Positions 12,388-24,196 of a DNA stretch of 64,000 nt are shown here, one piece after another. Positions within the stretch are counted from its first letter, which is position 1, and every line of letters starts with the position of its first letter. Made by a program: the position numbers and the translations under genes. Source of the stretch: Psilocybe azurescens (taxonomy: Eukaryota > Basidiomycota > Agaricomycetes > Agaricales > Agrocybaceae); the NCBI GenBank assembly GCA_023853785.1, contig JAJIRX010000590.1, positions 248,001-312,000 on the forward strand, read 5' to 3'. The notes below the pieces were generated by a model. That model had not been told where the DNA came from. It saw only the letters and a list, made by a program, of their open reading frames with translations, and made no database searches.

Positions 12388-13480
12388 CAGTCGTATATCC
12401 TAACGTGTGGAGTAGAGAGCATTATTTAATGCAATTACTCAGAGAGATAATTAAGCGGTGAGCAAATACGCTTGGAATCCGGTATGAGCCCTCCGACTTC
12501 CATCAACTATCAAGAATCATCCATTCTCGAAAGCTTGGGAACATTTAATTGCTGTTTGTGGATCTTTTCGTACAGGCCTCTCGTACAGACTTTGACGTTG
12601 ACATTGCGCAGCCGAGGTCGTTATCTATGGTAGTAGGGACCCTTATTTAATACGTTCCGAAGCCACGGTACGTACTAAAGTACTTATGTACATGTAGAAT
12701 TACAGAACCCATCAGCGTAATTGCTACAAGACAAATAAGTTTGAGTCAATGTTGAGGACCTTGCGAGAGAATGACGTATTGGAAGTAGATGGAATTTTTA
12801 AATGAAGTGTCTATCGAAATCTCAGTAACGTACAGAGTATAAATTGACTGGGTTGATTGCAGCGCAACGACCATCAAAATCGGCTAGCGCAATAGAGCAA
12901 TTAATGACGAATGCACACTATGTACTTACAAAATCTAGTAATGAGATAGTGTAAACCTGGCGCCCCAGTCTTCCGTATTATCTTATCTTCTACATTTACG
13001 TACACGTGACCGCGATCCCCAACCCATTCCTTCAATACCGACTTCTCTTTTACACATTAGACATTATGCACCGTACACACCTGTAGCCAGTCAGTCGTTC
13101 TATCGATATATCGTGGTCCTGTCATTCTCTGCGTGACTCTCATTAAGCCTGGTGACGCCAGGCTTTCAGATAGCATGATAAGCTGAGAACATTTAAATGC
13201 TCCTCCTGGGACATTGGCGGTTAGAATACCGTTACTGATCCACGTCCGCAGGTTATCTCTGCCCCTCCCGGCTCTCTTTGTCCAAAGCTCTACGGCTGGC
13301 ATACAAACTACACAGATCCACTCCACATGTCATGGATGCCCCTACGCGATTTGATGGACTGTTTGCTGCAAGATAGAAATAAAGTATATGTGCAACAGTT
13401 GCCGCAAATCGAAATGAACAACGTTATGCCCTGCTATTTTCAAAAGGGAAGACCACGGGTAACTATTGTAAGTAAGCGCA
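12388..13480 (-). repeat. 1.1-kb dispersed repeat, inverted copy
   Basis: Reverse-complement match to 27425-28497 and 60787-61942. The outer end GCGCTTACTTACAATAG of the unit B copy appears here as TTGTAAGTAAGCGC at 13470-13480, and the other end stops near GTCGTATATCCTAACG at about 12395. Shared blocks include TCTCGTACAGACTTTGACG and CCCTCCGACTTCCATCAAC. It codes for nothing I recognise and separates two pieces of CBM21 gene. I see no clear terminal inverted repeat or target duplication, so its class is open. Confidence 0.75.
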
Positions 13481-13904
13481 CATCATCCAACGACCAACCG
13501 TGGTCCCTCCGCAAAATTGCCCTGCGCCCTCCCGCTCCCATCCTCACCGTATCCAATACCGCCGCCGCCGCTTCCAACAGTTGGCCCCGGCGCCTGCACA
13601 ACTGCCACACGAATGCCTGATACACCGCGTCGTCCGGTCCCGGCGATCCTGGTCCCAGTCCTATTCCTGGCGATGGTGCTCCCGGTACAGGAGGCACTTT
13701 TCCCGTCATCGCACTCGTACTCATACCCGTACTGGAATTCGGGTTGGATTTAGACTTGGACAAAGGACTCAACGTCCCTTCACCCGCCCCGAACAAAAAG
13801 GAGTGGTCTAGATTCCCATCGCTGCGTCGCAGCAGAAGCGAGGCCCTACGTCGCAACATACCCATCGCTGTCTTTATATTTCGAAACCGTACCAGACCGA
13901 ACAT
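13481..13904 (-). pseudogene. Second fragment of the CBM21 gene 3' end
   Basis: The plus strand from 13485 (CATCATCCAACGACCAACCG) repeats 9105 onward. The minus-strand translation contains SPGIGLGPGSPGPDDAVYQA followed by FVWQL, corresponding to SPGIGLGTGPGSPGPDDAVY and QAFVRQW of the copy at 9034-9411. Upstream of this only GEGTLSPLSKSKSNPNSS can be matched, after which homology ends near 13830. It is a partial duplicate in the same orientation as the larger pseudogene. Confidence 0.65.
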
Positions 13905-14640
13905 TGGAAGATGTTGATAGACACGGGACCTATCTTGTTAGTGGCCGTCACTACGGAGTATGAAGAACAAAGGTGTCTTCTGCTCCGTAGTATCGGATAA
14001 TGATTCCTGGTATTTCGTCACAGCAACGCCTATCTGATATCAACCTATCAGCGATAAAGTAAAAGGTAGTCCACAATGGGAAGGTGAGATGTGGTATTCA
14101 CCTGACACGTCTAAATACGCTGTAAAAGTACGTTAGCGGGATCGAGATTCATGAGTGGCCGGATTTAAACTTCCATTGACATCGGTAATGCCTGTGCGTG
14201 CAAAGGCTTTGATCTTGGACCATTTCCTGCCTATTCCCACCGCCGATTAAGCTAGTTGCTGTGCAAGTCAGAAAGAACATGGAAATGAATGAAACGGCGA
14301 GAGTTTGCGGCACACCGCGACGCATGATGCTTGATAACCAGTCTACCAAGTATTTTGACTTGTTGATTCATCCCCAGCGCCCTGTTCAACAAAGGGACAG
14401 GAATAGAGAATATTTTAATACCCTATTATATATTGACGGTAGTCTAGTTTACTCAAGATTATGAGTTAGGCAAAAGGAAATATATCGTTCCGACCTTGAA
14501 ATGACTTCAGTTTATACAAAAATACACAAATTAAAATCCGATCTAAGGGTCGATGATTGAGCAAAGGTTTAGAATCATGAACCGGTGAACTGAAACATAC
14601 CCTCTAGATCCCAATAAATTAAACTCTCATAAATCCCCCC
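13905..14640. other. Intergenic, no gene recognised
   Basis: Mixed-composition sequence without a recognisable coding frame, RNA gene or repeat. Confidence 0.4.
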
Positions 14641-15647
14641 TCAACTCATCTCAAATCCCAGCTGTGTCCATTCCTTGCTGCGATCTTTGAATGCTTCGCA
14701 ATAGCTCTTCACCCTCTCCTTCGTCAATGTCCTAAACTCTTCTCCAAACAACTCTTCGTCCTCCAATGACTTCGATCCTGCGAGCGATTCCATCCGATGT
14801 CTCAGGCCTAGCAACTTTTTAACATCCGCCGCATCCTGATGCTGTCTGCGCTTGTAATGGGCTGCTTCGGCTTTACAGTGGTCATCCCATCCTTGGAGTT
14901 TCTGATATAGAAGTAACGCGAAGGGCACGAGGGGTAACTGTCTATCCAGACCACGCGGTCTGGTTTCAAGAAGGGCAGGTACATGATGCCGGGTACAAGG
15001 ATGTCGATTTTGCATTCCGGGCCTTTGTATTTCTGACGGTACCAGAGTATGCGATACTCAGCAGCTGGATCGCGGTGGCATTTTGAGGTAGAAATTCTGC
15101 GAATTGACCCGTAGGATTAGGTCTTTGAGATCTTGTGGGGTAAGCGGTGGCTTGTGCTTGTTCGAACTGGAAGCTGTCGGTGCCTCCAACTCGGCGACTG
15201 AAGTTTCATCGAAAGAATCTTGGCTGACAAGTAAGTCAACATCCTACATGAATCATGAAACTGTTTAGTGACTTCAGTTTATAAAAGACGACAATGATTA
15301 CACACCTTGGGGACCCGCGAACACCCGTAGAGCTTCGACGCGAGACTGCCGAAGATCGCACACGAAAGACCATGAGCTGACAAAATCTGGGTCACCGCCC
15401 GCGCCGCCTCAAGAACGACTTCGAAATGGGCATTTTGGCTTGCCGTTTTCAGAGCGCGAGATTTCCTAGGCTGCTTGGGTTTTGTGGCCACTGTGGCACC
15501 CGCCTTCGCTGGAGCAATGAATGCCGTTCCGTTCGCCTGAACCGCCGTCATGGACGTTACGGTAACCGTTGCAGGATTCGAGGGTATTATTGGTTGTTCC
15601 ATTGACATTTGAGAACGTATTCTCGTGTTTTGTTGTATTCCAGACAC
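14641..15647 (-). pseudogene. Nucleotidyltransferase-fold protein, two exons, two frame breaks
   Basis: Start at 15647 opens MSGIQQNTRIRSQMSMEQP, a variable Ala/Lys-rich leader. Next comes a nucleotidyltransferase-like core: AIFGSLASKLYGCSRVPK, one intron (15303-15244, GT-AG), then DVDLLVSQDSF. GS followed by DxD is the usual metal-binding signature of this fold. Further on: LTPQDLKDLILRVNSQNFYL, RDPAAEYRILWYRQKYKGPE, CKIDILVPGIMYLPFLKP, PLVPFALLLYQKLQGWDDH and a helical C-terminus ending TQLGFEMS. This matches a family common in Agaricomycetes whose substrate I do not know. Two single-base breaks are seen, an extra C near 15078 (KMP/RDPAAEY) and one near 14945 (before LPLVPF). It is divergent from the DUF6697 gene with 345 bp between starts. 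Confidence 0.65.
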
Positions 15648-15992
15648 TACAAGATGACCGTTCTGAGCGATATAGTAGTGTATAATAGTGAGAAAGAATG
15701 ATAAAGCGCCGCAAGGCGGTAGTAATCAAAAGACGGGGAGGCTATGGCCTTTGTGACGAAATGGGTGAATATTTCTTGCCGCTTCAGCATAGTCACGTGT
15801 AGAATTTGGGTATGATGGCCGATCACTCACTTCAACTTGAACCTGACTCTGAGCTTGAACTCTGTTTTAAAGTACGTATCCAGTTGGACCCTGGCTCCAA
15901 GTCTTTATCACTACCACAACGATCAGTACTTGCCGAGTTCAAGCCACATCGACGCCGTTTTTTTGCACCCCATAGAGCTACAAGAAACTAGA

Positions 15993-18249
15993 ATGGCTCC
16001 AAATCCTGCCGCCAATCCTGACACTCAGTCTTCAAGTTCGTCTCGACTTCTTGCGGAGATTACAAAAAGTCTACATGAGATCGCATCATTGAAGGCTCAA
16101 CTTTATGCTATGGAATGCGAAAACTCGGACCTGAAACTTCGTCTGAAAGAGGCAGAGTCAAACTCAAAGGAACGTGGGCCCACTCTTGCCCAAAGTGAAG
16201 CCCCGATGTCGATACAAAGTTCCCAACAGGTATGTGTAATAAGTGTTGGACTCAACGGGTTCTCTACACAGATTTTATCTATGTCTTGAAGGCTACTGTC
16301 CCAATTTCAGCAAGATCTCTCGACCATAGGCAAAAAGTCGAAAAAGAGTGAGTACCACTATACAAATATTGGCAGTTGCTACCCAGCTAAAAATCTAACT
16401 AAGGCACGATCTCCCTCTTCAGATATCGTGGAGGTATCAAGAACTTCAAAAAAGGAGATAAGGAAGAGGTCTGTCTATTTGCCCATGGCCCCAGCGCGAG
16501 TAGTAACGTAATACCTTAGGTCAATGACGCATCGAACTCCTCCGTTACGATACCGGCGACACCGAAGAAAAACTTGATACCCTATGTTGAGATCTCTCCC
16601 AGCAAGAAAATTCTCAAGACCTCTCCCCATACTCCCAAAAACGTTTAAAAATGTCACCTTCACAAAGTTTGAAGATTAAGAAAACCTCACCTTCAGAGTC
16701 AAAAATCAAAGATATCTTGAAGCACAGAATAAATACCGATGCAGCCTCTCAGATGGAGAACGTGAGTAATTCTGTTGGTGAGTATGACAGACTGCTCACT
16801 CGATACCGATCAGCATACAGAAGTTCAAGAGCCAAACGAAATTGAAGAGACCTCAGACGAACTCGTAGCTCCTAATTATACACATCCCTCTATTCTTGTA
16901 GCACAAACAATCAACAGCGCAGCAGTTGTCGAGTCCTCGCAAGGGACAAGTTTAAGTACACAGGTACGGACCATACAAAAACTCATAAAAACATCGCATC
17001 ACCTTCAATCAATTTAAATTTAGCCTGAGCGCCAGCAGAAGAGTCGTACCAAAACGAACGCGGCAGCGCCTACCGGAACCACCCATCTATCCTCGATCGC
17101 CGACACATATCTTCAATCCACCGAGAACCTACCCATAGCGCCTCTTCCTATTGCATTAGAAGTACCCCGCAGATTTCTACGCCTCATCTACGGCGGCAGC
17201 GACCAACAATTCTTCCAATACGTCCAAAAACAACCGAACCTCAACCCCTCTGGGCCAGAGCCACGGCGCATGATGTTTCCTCAATTGGATTCGAATCCCT
17301 TCATGCCAACTCGCCCTGGAGAGCCAGGGCTCCTGTTCTCTTCGAGATACGAGCTGCTGGAAGGAAGTTCTGCATGGACTGTTTTCTGCAAACGTAATGC
17401 GTCCAAGGCCGTTTGGCTGTATCTCGGCGAGTACGAGTGTGCGATTTGCGCAAAGCTGACGGCTGCTCAATATATCGCTCAGGAAGATAAAGTAAACACT
17501 GTCTCTCAGACCTTAACCTCTACCTCCAATTTGAAATGAGAACTGATTGGTACCGTCTGTAGGTTAAGCACCAATGGGCGCAACGCCTGCTCAAAGCGAG
17601 GTCTCACGACATATACCTCTCGATGCGTGCTCGTATAGCTCTGCGAAGGCACCGCATCCTCCTCCCCGCCACAAACGCGAATGATGAAGAGAAACTAGTG
17701 CGCGCAGAGGTGTCCGCGATCAAAATCAATAAAGGGAAACCATTGACAGAAGATGACATCATCGCTGCATTCTCGAAGGGCGACGAGGTAAGAGAACAAC
17801 CAATTCTATCACAAGGTTATGATGACTCGGTGTGAAAAATAATTTACAGGGCATCGACATCATCCGCATGACATGCATCAGATACGACCACATCTTCGCA
17901 AACGACTTTGTCGCAAAATTCCCCACCTATCCCACCCCTCGCCGCCGCCGCCCAAAACAAGAATAAAGCCGCAGCAAAGGCTCAGGCCGGTGGGTCTAAT
18001 ACAAAGTCGTCTAAGAAAGCAGGAAACCGGAAGTCCAAGACACAGAGTTGGAATACGAGAGAGCTGAGCGACACTGGCGAGGAGTATGATGATGATGAAG
18101 GCGATGATGAACCTGAACCTGGTCCAGGACCGTCAACGTCAGCGTCTCGACGAAGTGCACGAAAACCGACTGCGAATCGTAAGTCAGCTGCTATGTTGGA
18201 CCAAATGAACGACGCTAAATGGGCTTTAGGACGCTACGAAGACGACTGA
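15993..18249 (+). CDS. DUF6697-type protein, multi-exon
   Basis: The start (MAPNPAANPDTQSSSSSR) opens an N-terminal coiled-coil-like segment (LLAEITKSLHEIASLKAQLY), then a basic, disordered region over several short exons. The conserved C-terminal domain runs from about 17150 to 17940: VPRRFLRLIYGGSDQQFFQY, NPFMPTRPGEPGLLFSSRYE, VWLYLGEYECAICAKLTAAQ, then after an intron VKHQWAQRLLKA and MRARIALRRHRILLP, and finally IDIIRMTCIRYDHIF. This pattern (PRR.L...YGG; P..PG..GLLF; ...YLG.YE; intron; ..W...; I...R) is the Agaricomycete DUF6697 domain, function unknown. In frame the protein stops at 17966 after PRRRRPKQE. A one-base shift near 17940 would add a coding-like acidic/basic tail ending KWALGRYEDD at 18249. 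A second possible break lies near 16640. Introns: 16230-16291, 17522-17562, 17790-17849 and others. Confidence 0.6.
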
Positions 18250-19067
18250 TACAGTCAGTCACCATTGGGATCACACAGTAACTGTCGATGGCACACGAAT
18301 TAGTTGGAATGATAATACATATCTAAATGACCTTTCTTGTCAAACGAGTCAAGTTCCATTTATGCATAGTCTCGCGTACCTGTTGGTGCTATACCTTAAT
18401 GTATATATAGCACTAGGTGACTAGGAGAGACCAGGAGATGAGAAAGATAGGCTTCGCTAACATAAATTCAGAATTATCATGCAAGCCGACTTTGACCAGC
18501 AATTGACGCCCAACAGAAACCCGGCTAACAAGCAAGTGTACCAAAAATGTCCGAGGGTAATGTGAGCGATGAGAGTCGCGGAACGCCAACAGCAGTCGGG
18601 CATTGTAGGGCGCGATGTTTCAAAACCGTTGGATGGAAATTGATCTGTGATGGTATGGTCGGCCACTGACTGAGAAGTGGATCGTAGTAAACCCTAGTGT
18701 TTGCTGAAGAGCCATTTTTGTCCATACAATAACGGTCGTCAGACTAAAATGCAAGGCCATGTTTTGTGGTGATCGCTCCTGTCTTGATTATTTCTTCATC
18801 ACAGAAACTTGGAGGCTGGAGGACTGGCCTAGCCTGACCTCTTGGGTTGGCTAACCAGTCGAGTACATAAAAACTCACACGCTTTTCACGCCTCTCTCAA
18901 CACCGCATGTGGAATGGTTTGAAAAAAGTATCATGTCGCATATTCGAAGTCGATGAAACACATGTTGGCATAACGAATTTTTAGCAGTCTCGTGGTACAT
19001 GCAGCCCAAACATTTGTGACTCGAGATCTCCGATAACCCAACACCAAAAGGGCCACGAGCGAGTAGA
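18250..19067. other. Intergenic, no gene recognised
   Basis: Convergent 3' flanks of the DUF6697 gene and the ubiquitin-RPL40 gene. I see no coding frame or RNA gene. Confidence 0.4.
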
Positions 19068-19695
<628 letters not shown>

Positions 19696-19724
19696 TCACC
19701 GTGAATTATGATATTGGGTGTCGT

Positions 19725-19973
19725 CTACTGACCTTCGGGTGGCCTTGGGACGGTGGGAATCTTCGGTTTGGGTTCTGTATAGTCGTTTTCGGTGGCTGAC
19801 TTTAGGGCAGGCATGTCACGTGGTGTCACACACTTCATCAACTTCGATTTCCTTTCCTCGCTCTCCTCCACGTCATCGCCTGTCTGTCGAGCATGGTGTT
19901 CATTGTGCGCATCAGGTTGTAATTTTCTATCATGGTGAGCATATCTTTTGCACTCCTTTCGCTTCATTTTCAT
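19725..19973 (-). CDS. Hypothetical short polar protein or upstream non-coding sequence
   Basis: An open minus-strand frame in the RPL40 promoter side, translating MKMKRKECKRYAHHDRKLQP to KPKIPTVPRPPEGQ. It is highly charged with no known motif. It starts about 340 bp upstream of the RPL40 ATG and could equally be part of that gene's 5' region. Support is weak. Confidence 0.15.
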   Translation of the reverse strand: MKMKRKECKRYAHHDRKLQPDAHNEHHARQTGDDVEESEERKSKLMKCVTPRDMPALKSATENDYTEPKPKIPTVPRPPEGQ

Positions 19974-22900
19974 TCTGTACAGCCACCATACTTGATGAGA
20001 ATATATTCGTACAACTCAGCTCACTTCGAAGCCCACGGGTTATGAGAAGAACACGTATATCTATCCTGACTTTTATTTTTTTATTTTGCAATCTTTTGTT
20101 CATTCGCCTCGAAGCTTGCGAACAATTGCTAATACGACCTTCTGCAGTTCTAGACATTGTGGAATCGTTTCAAACTTCCTTTTGTTTTGTTGGACACGGA
20201 GCTGTAAATTTTATGGTGAGTATGTCATGCACATATTATTTATTGTACATTCCACAAGATGTAAACGCATAACTGCAAAGCTTAGCCACGACGTGTTCGC
20301 ACGATGGGTATTATTCCTTCGGGAACCATTCAAGTCTCTGAAATCTCAATTTCTTTCTTAACTTCGCTTCGAATCTTGGCTTACCACCTTCTCTTCAGAT
20401 CATTTCCCATGTTGCATCTGATAATGTTGTTATTTGACCCTCATATGTATGATGTAATAGAAGCTACGTTATTCTACCGCCTATTGTTCAGGGAGTGTCC
20501 GCATTTTTTTTTTGAAAGCAGTATCTTTTGAGTTACCAACATCTGGTTCTGCCATTTTCCTGCCGCCTACTATTGATGCCGATATTCTCTTCTGAGTCTC
20601 CACTCCACTCGTTTTCCATTCTAAAGCTCGTTTGTAAGCTGATGCCCTACGGAAACCAATGATATTTGACGGGCTTCAACAGAACTTCGAAGGTCTATAT
20701 TCCCGCATTTCCGCGGGAAGATCTTTGATTGCCCTTTTCTGTGCTTGAGCGTGGAGCTGCACCTATGCTTATTTCGATCTATGGTGGAAATAGCTTGTGG
20801 TGATACCGAAGAGGGGTTAAGGCGCGTTAATACCCACTAATTTGCGTTCGTTTGCGTTTGCGCTTAGGAACAGCTCAGGGATCTGCTGCTGGAATGAATG
20901 CGCGACGCACGTTGGTCTTGGGGCACGATATCCCACGGATGCAGAGGGGGTACCCGTTCATTTCTCCCTTCTCCTTAGTCAGTGGTCGGTGGACACATGT
21001 CGAATTTCTTTTAAACTTTTAAACGCTCTGGATCGTTAAAGGAAAAGGCCTCGAGGGAGAGCCCTCTCGGATCAGTCCCTGCGTCACACAAGCTTGGAGT
21101 GAAATTCAAATGCGCGCTTTGACTTTGACTTGCATGCATTACATTATCGACTAATTGATTACGATTTTTTTTTTAATCACCAGTAGTGCAGTGATCTGAG
21201 GACTGAGTCTATCTTGGAGAGTGCATTGGTGGTGTGGTTCCTGATTCTTGATCAGGGGCAAGATTGGGAGAGAGAATAAATGTGTTTCCAGGTGTGTCGT
21301 TGTCGTTTTTTGCTATTCGTCTAGCAAATTAACGCAGGGCTCGAAAATAGCATGGTGACTCCTTCGGAGGCCCGAGACCTAGACAAAGGAAGCAGAGGGG
21401 GAAGAAGAAAGCCCATTCAATTCTTGACCTCTCACCTCTGGGAAAGCTCTGATTCCTTGGCAGTACACACCCAGCCAACAGAAGATGCACGTTGCTTGGG
21501 ACCTCCTGAGTGCTAATTTATCTTCAAATGCGATCGTGTTACACTAGGTTGCACTCACGCTCGCGGCTCACCATGATCAGGGATCTTCTTAGATGCGATG
21601 GTGAGTGCTCAGCTGTGCCAAAACTGGGCCTATTGCGATGTGCGCCATTGGTGTTCAAAACTCCAAGTCATTTACATTTGCATGCGGCGTCTTGCAAGCT
21701 TATGTTACCGTAGCTCTGGCCCGCACAACGACGTGGTGCAGGACATGGAAGTCTGTGCAAGTGCCTTGAGCATGCAGACGAATGACGTCTTTAACCTCCT
21801 GCACTTATCAGTCTCTCTACGAGACACTACCTTGGGCAGGCCTCGCCCTCGAGTCTATGCAAAATAAAGGATGTCTTCGATTCAGATTCATTATTCAAAT
21901 CTAGTCGTATTTTGATGTATATGATACGAACGACGATAGCGGATATCCAAGTCCCCTTCATTCTATCTCTACCAGTCTCTCCCGAAGCCTTCGCAATGCC
22001 CCCCTATCAGATAGGCACGGAAATCCACAACGATACAAGACTTTTGGAACGTTCGGACTACATATCAGTGATTATCATTTCCATTTGCGGCTACGTAGGG
22101 TCGTGCGCAGGTGAACGGTTTGCAAAATTCGGCCTATCGTTAGAAATTCTGTTTGTTCGCAGCTGCAGCGCTAGGTCGTACGCAGGTGAACAAGAGGCTT
22201 TCCACCGAATGTTTTGCATTACGCTAAGTGTTTTCTCGTCTGGATCCGAGCAGCCCACAAGAGATGATCAATCAAGAGTATACCTTGCTGAGTATGCTTT
22301 CCTCAATTTCTTCAAAGTCTAGAACCCTGGTTTTCACGATGGTACCTCCTCGTACTCTAGCCCTGTGCCATTTGACCTAGAATGGGGTACTAGCGATGAA
22401 CTTGCCAGGCTTTCTACCAAGAAATATCCTAGTATCAGGTTTCTCGACACGCCTGTCCTTTCTAGTTATTTATACACGTCTTTAAAGAACCACCACTTGA
22501 ATTGACAGAGTTCTACCAGCAGTACAAACTGTCAGCAGACGGGGAACTAGTCCGTCATTAGCACAACACAGTACTCCGCCCCGTCAATGGTCTGCACCAA
22601 AGATATTCTCACCGGCTCAGAATAGACCTGTCAGCTGAATAAGGCAGTCAACACTATGGTTCGCATGTAATATTCATACCTAATCGCTCTATCCTTCGCA
22701 TCTAGTATTTTTTTTTGTCTAGATTTGACCAGCACATAACTGTTGTACCTGTAGTGTTGAAGGTTTATTGATACGAAAAATAACTTGGGGAGTTGTAATA
22801 TTTCTATATATTAAGGTTCCGGCGTTTGGAAGTTGCGGGAAGGACGGTGTGACAGCATCGCGTTGTTCCATCGACATGGAAGTAGGGCACGTTAGGTGCC

Positions 22901-23104
22901 AGCTGCGGTGTAGCCACTTGCCGAACGAGATGGTTTGTGCTTGATCAAGCATGAACATGGGAGATAATTGCACTATACAAAGGTAAGTGGTCCAATCCTC
23001 AAAATAGCATCGACGTTCTCGGAGCCAGAATCGCTTTGATATTATGTATTGGTGCATTGTAATTATTTGCGTCGTAACTCGTTTCCAGGATGTCATAAGT
23101 GAGT
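19974..23104. other. Long stretch with no recognised gene
   Basis: About 3.1 kb with short, motif-free frames only. A minus-strand frame at 22719-23180 opens MFPARYSCQFTPGRNMCHRI, but only its first part recurs in the duplicate unit (56533 downward), so it is not well supported as a gene. T-rich runs occur near 20075 and 21164. It may contain decayed genes. Confidence 0.35.
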
Positions 23105-23559
23105 TCTCACCATAGTTGAAAATTCGATGGCACATGTTCCGACCTGGAGTAAACTGGCAACTGTACCTGGCGGGGAACATTACGAACTGTTCAACTTCGC
23201 ATAAGACTCCAATGTTGGGTATATTTAATTATAAGTGTGTGACAACATATAAAAGAAACAAAAAATGGGTTGAATAAAGACGCCATAAGCTCAAAGCGAT
23301 TGCGACCATATCGTGGTCAATGGGATATATAATAAACAAGAAACTAGATGTCTAAAAAGACTGATCGAAATAAAAGGATAGCAAGTTCCAGCACCAGATA
23401 CCCATTAGAGACGATGTACAGTCTGGTCCCGACAAGTCGGTCAGCTGGTTCTTAAAGATTCTTGGACCCTGTCATGAGGCCCCTGTACAAGGCACCTCTG
23501 GTGATTCTTCTTTATACTTGAAATGAGACAGGAAACTGAGATAGAATGTCATATGTACT

Positions 23560-23990
23560 ATGTGGTGTTTATTTGGCGCCGGAACATCTGTAGTTTCTCG
23601 CAGAGCCAAATGATCATCAGAGAACAATGGTTGCTAACTATCGCCGCCTGAATTTGTTAGGTGTCAGGTGGTGCTCTGAAGTCTTCGAACCAAGCATCCT
23701 GTCATATACCGTCTGTATGCAGAGGGCTTGATGGCCTTCCTTCGCACTTCTTTTGAGCCGTAGAACAGAGTCAGGGAGTCATGTACGTGATTTATTTGGC
23801 GCCGGCACATTTGTGGACTCAGAGCCAAATAACATCAGAAAGAACTTGCATCCGTAGCCGTTGCTCTTTAGTTAGCTGTCACTTGGTACAGCTGAGGTGT
23901 AGAATATCTATCTTTTTTAAGTTATGGAACCAAGCGGCCTGTCATAGTCGTCTTGATTAGATGAGCCAGTTCTCATAGTCTTTCTTGTGA
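23560..23990. promoter_or_regulatory. Upstream repeated modules with imperfect palindromes (unit A)
   Basis: Two diverged modules start at about 23567 and 23788. Each has TTTATTTGGCGCCGG, then ACATyTGT, then GAGCCAAAT about 25 bp later, forming an ATTTGGC...GCCAAAT inverted pair. Each module ends with AACCAAGC..CCTGTCATA and GTC..TTGAT. The same pair occurs at 56905 and 57124 in unit B. They lie 200-640 bp upstream of the start codon, so a regulatory role is inferred from position and conservation only. Confidence 0.45.
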
Positions 23991-24100
23991 ACTAGAGAAT
24001 CATTTCGGTGAGTCATATGCGAGCCGTTATTGATTGTGCACCTCTTTTTTGGAACTCAGGAGAGTCCAGACAAAGAAGGAGAAGTGAGCTGCACCTTAGG

Positions 24101-24107
24101 GTATAAA
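24101..24107 (+). promoter_or_regulatory. TATA box of the unit A gene
   Basis: TATAAAAG sits 96 bp upstream of the ATG at 24197. The same GGTATAAAAGCGAAC context is kept in unit B. Confidence 0.6.
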
Positions 24108-24196
24108 AGCGAACGTTTTTCTCTAGAAATCCTCAGTTCTTCTCCGAGGATCCCCAGCTCTGCGACTTGAACTATAAACCAACAAACTTTTTGAAC

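Noticed and set aside
19718..20272. 184-codon plus-strand frame next to RPL40
   Set aside because: No motif, no start context, and it crosses AT-rich promoter-like sequence; its composition does not look coding.
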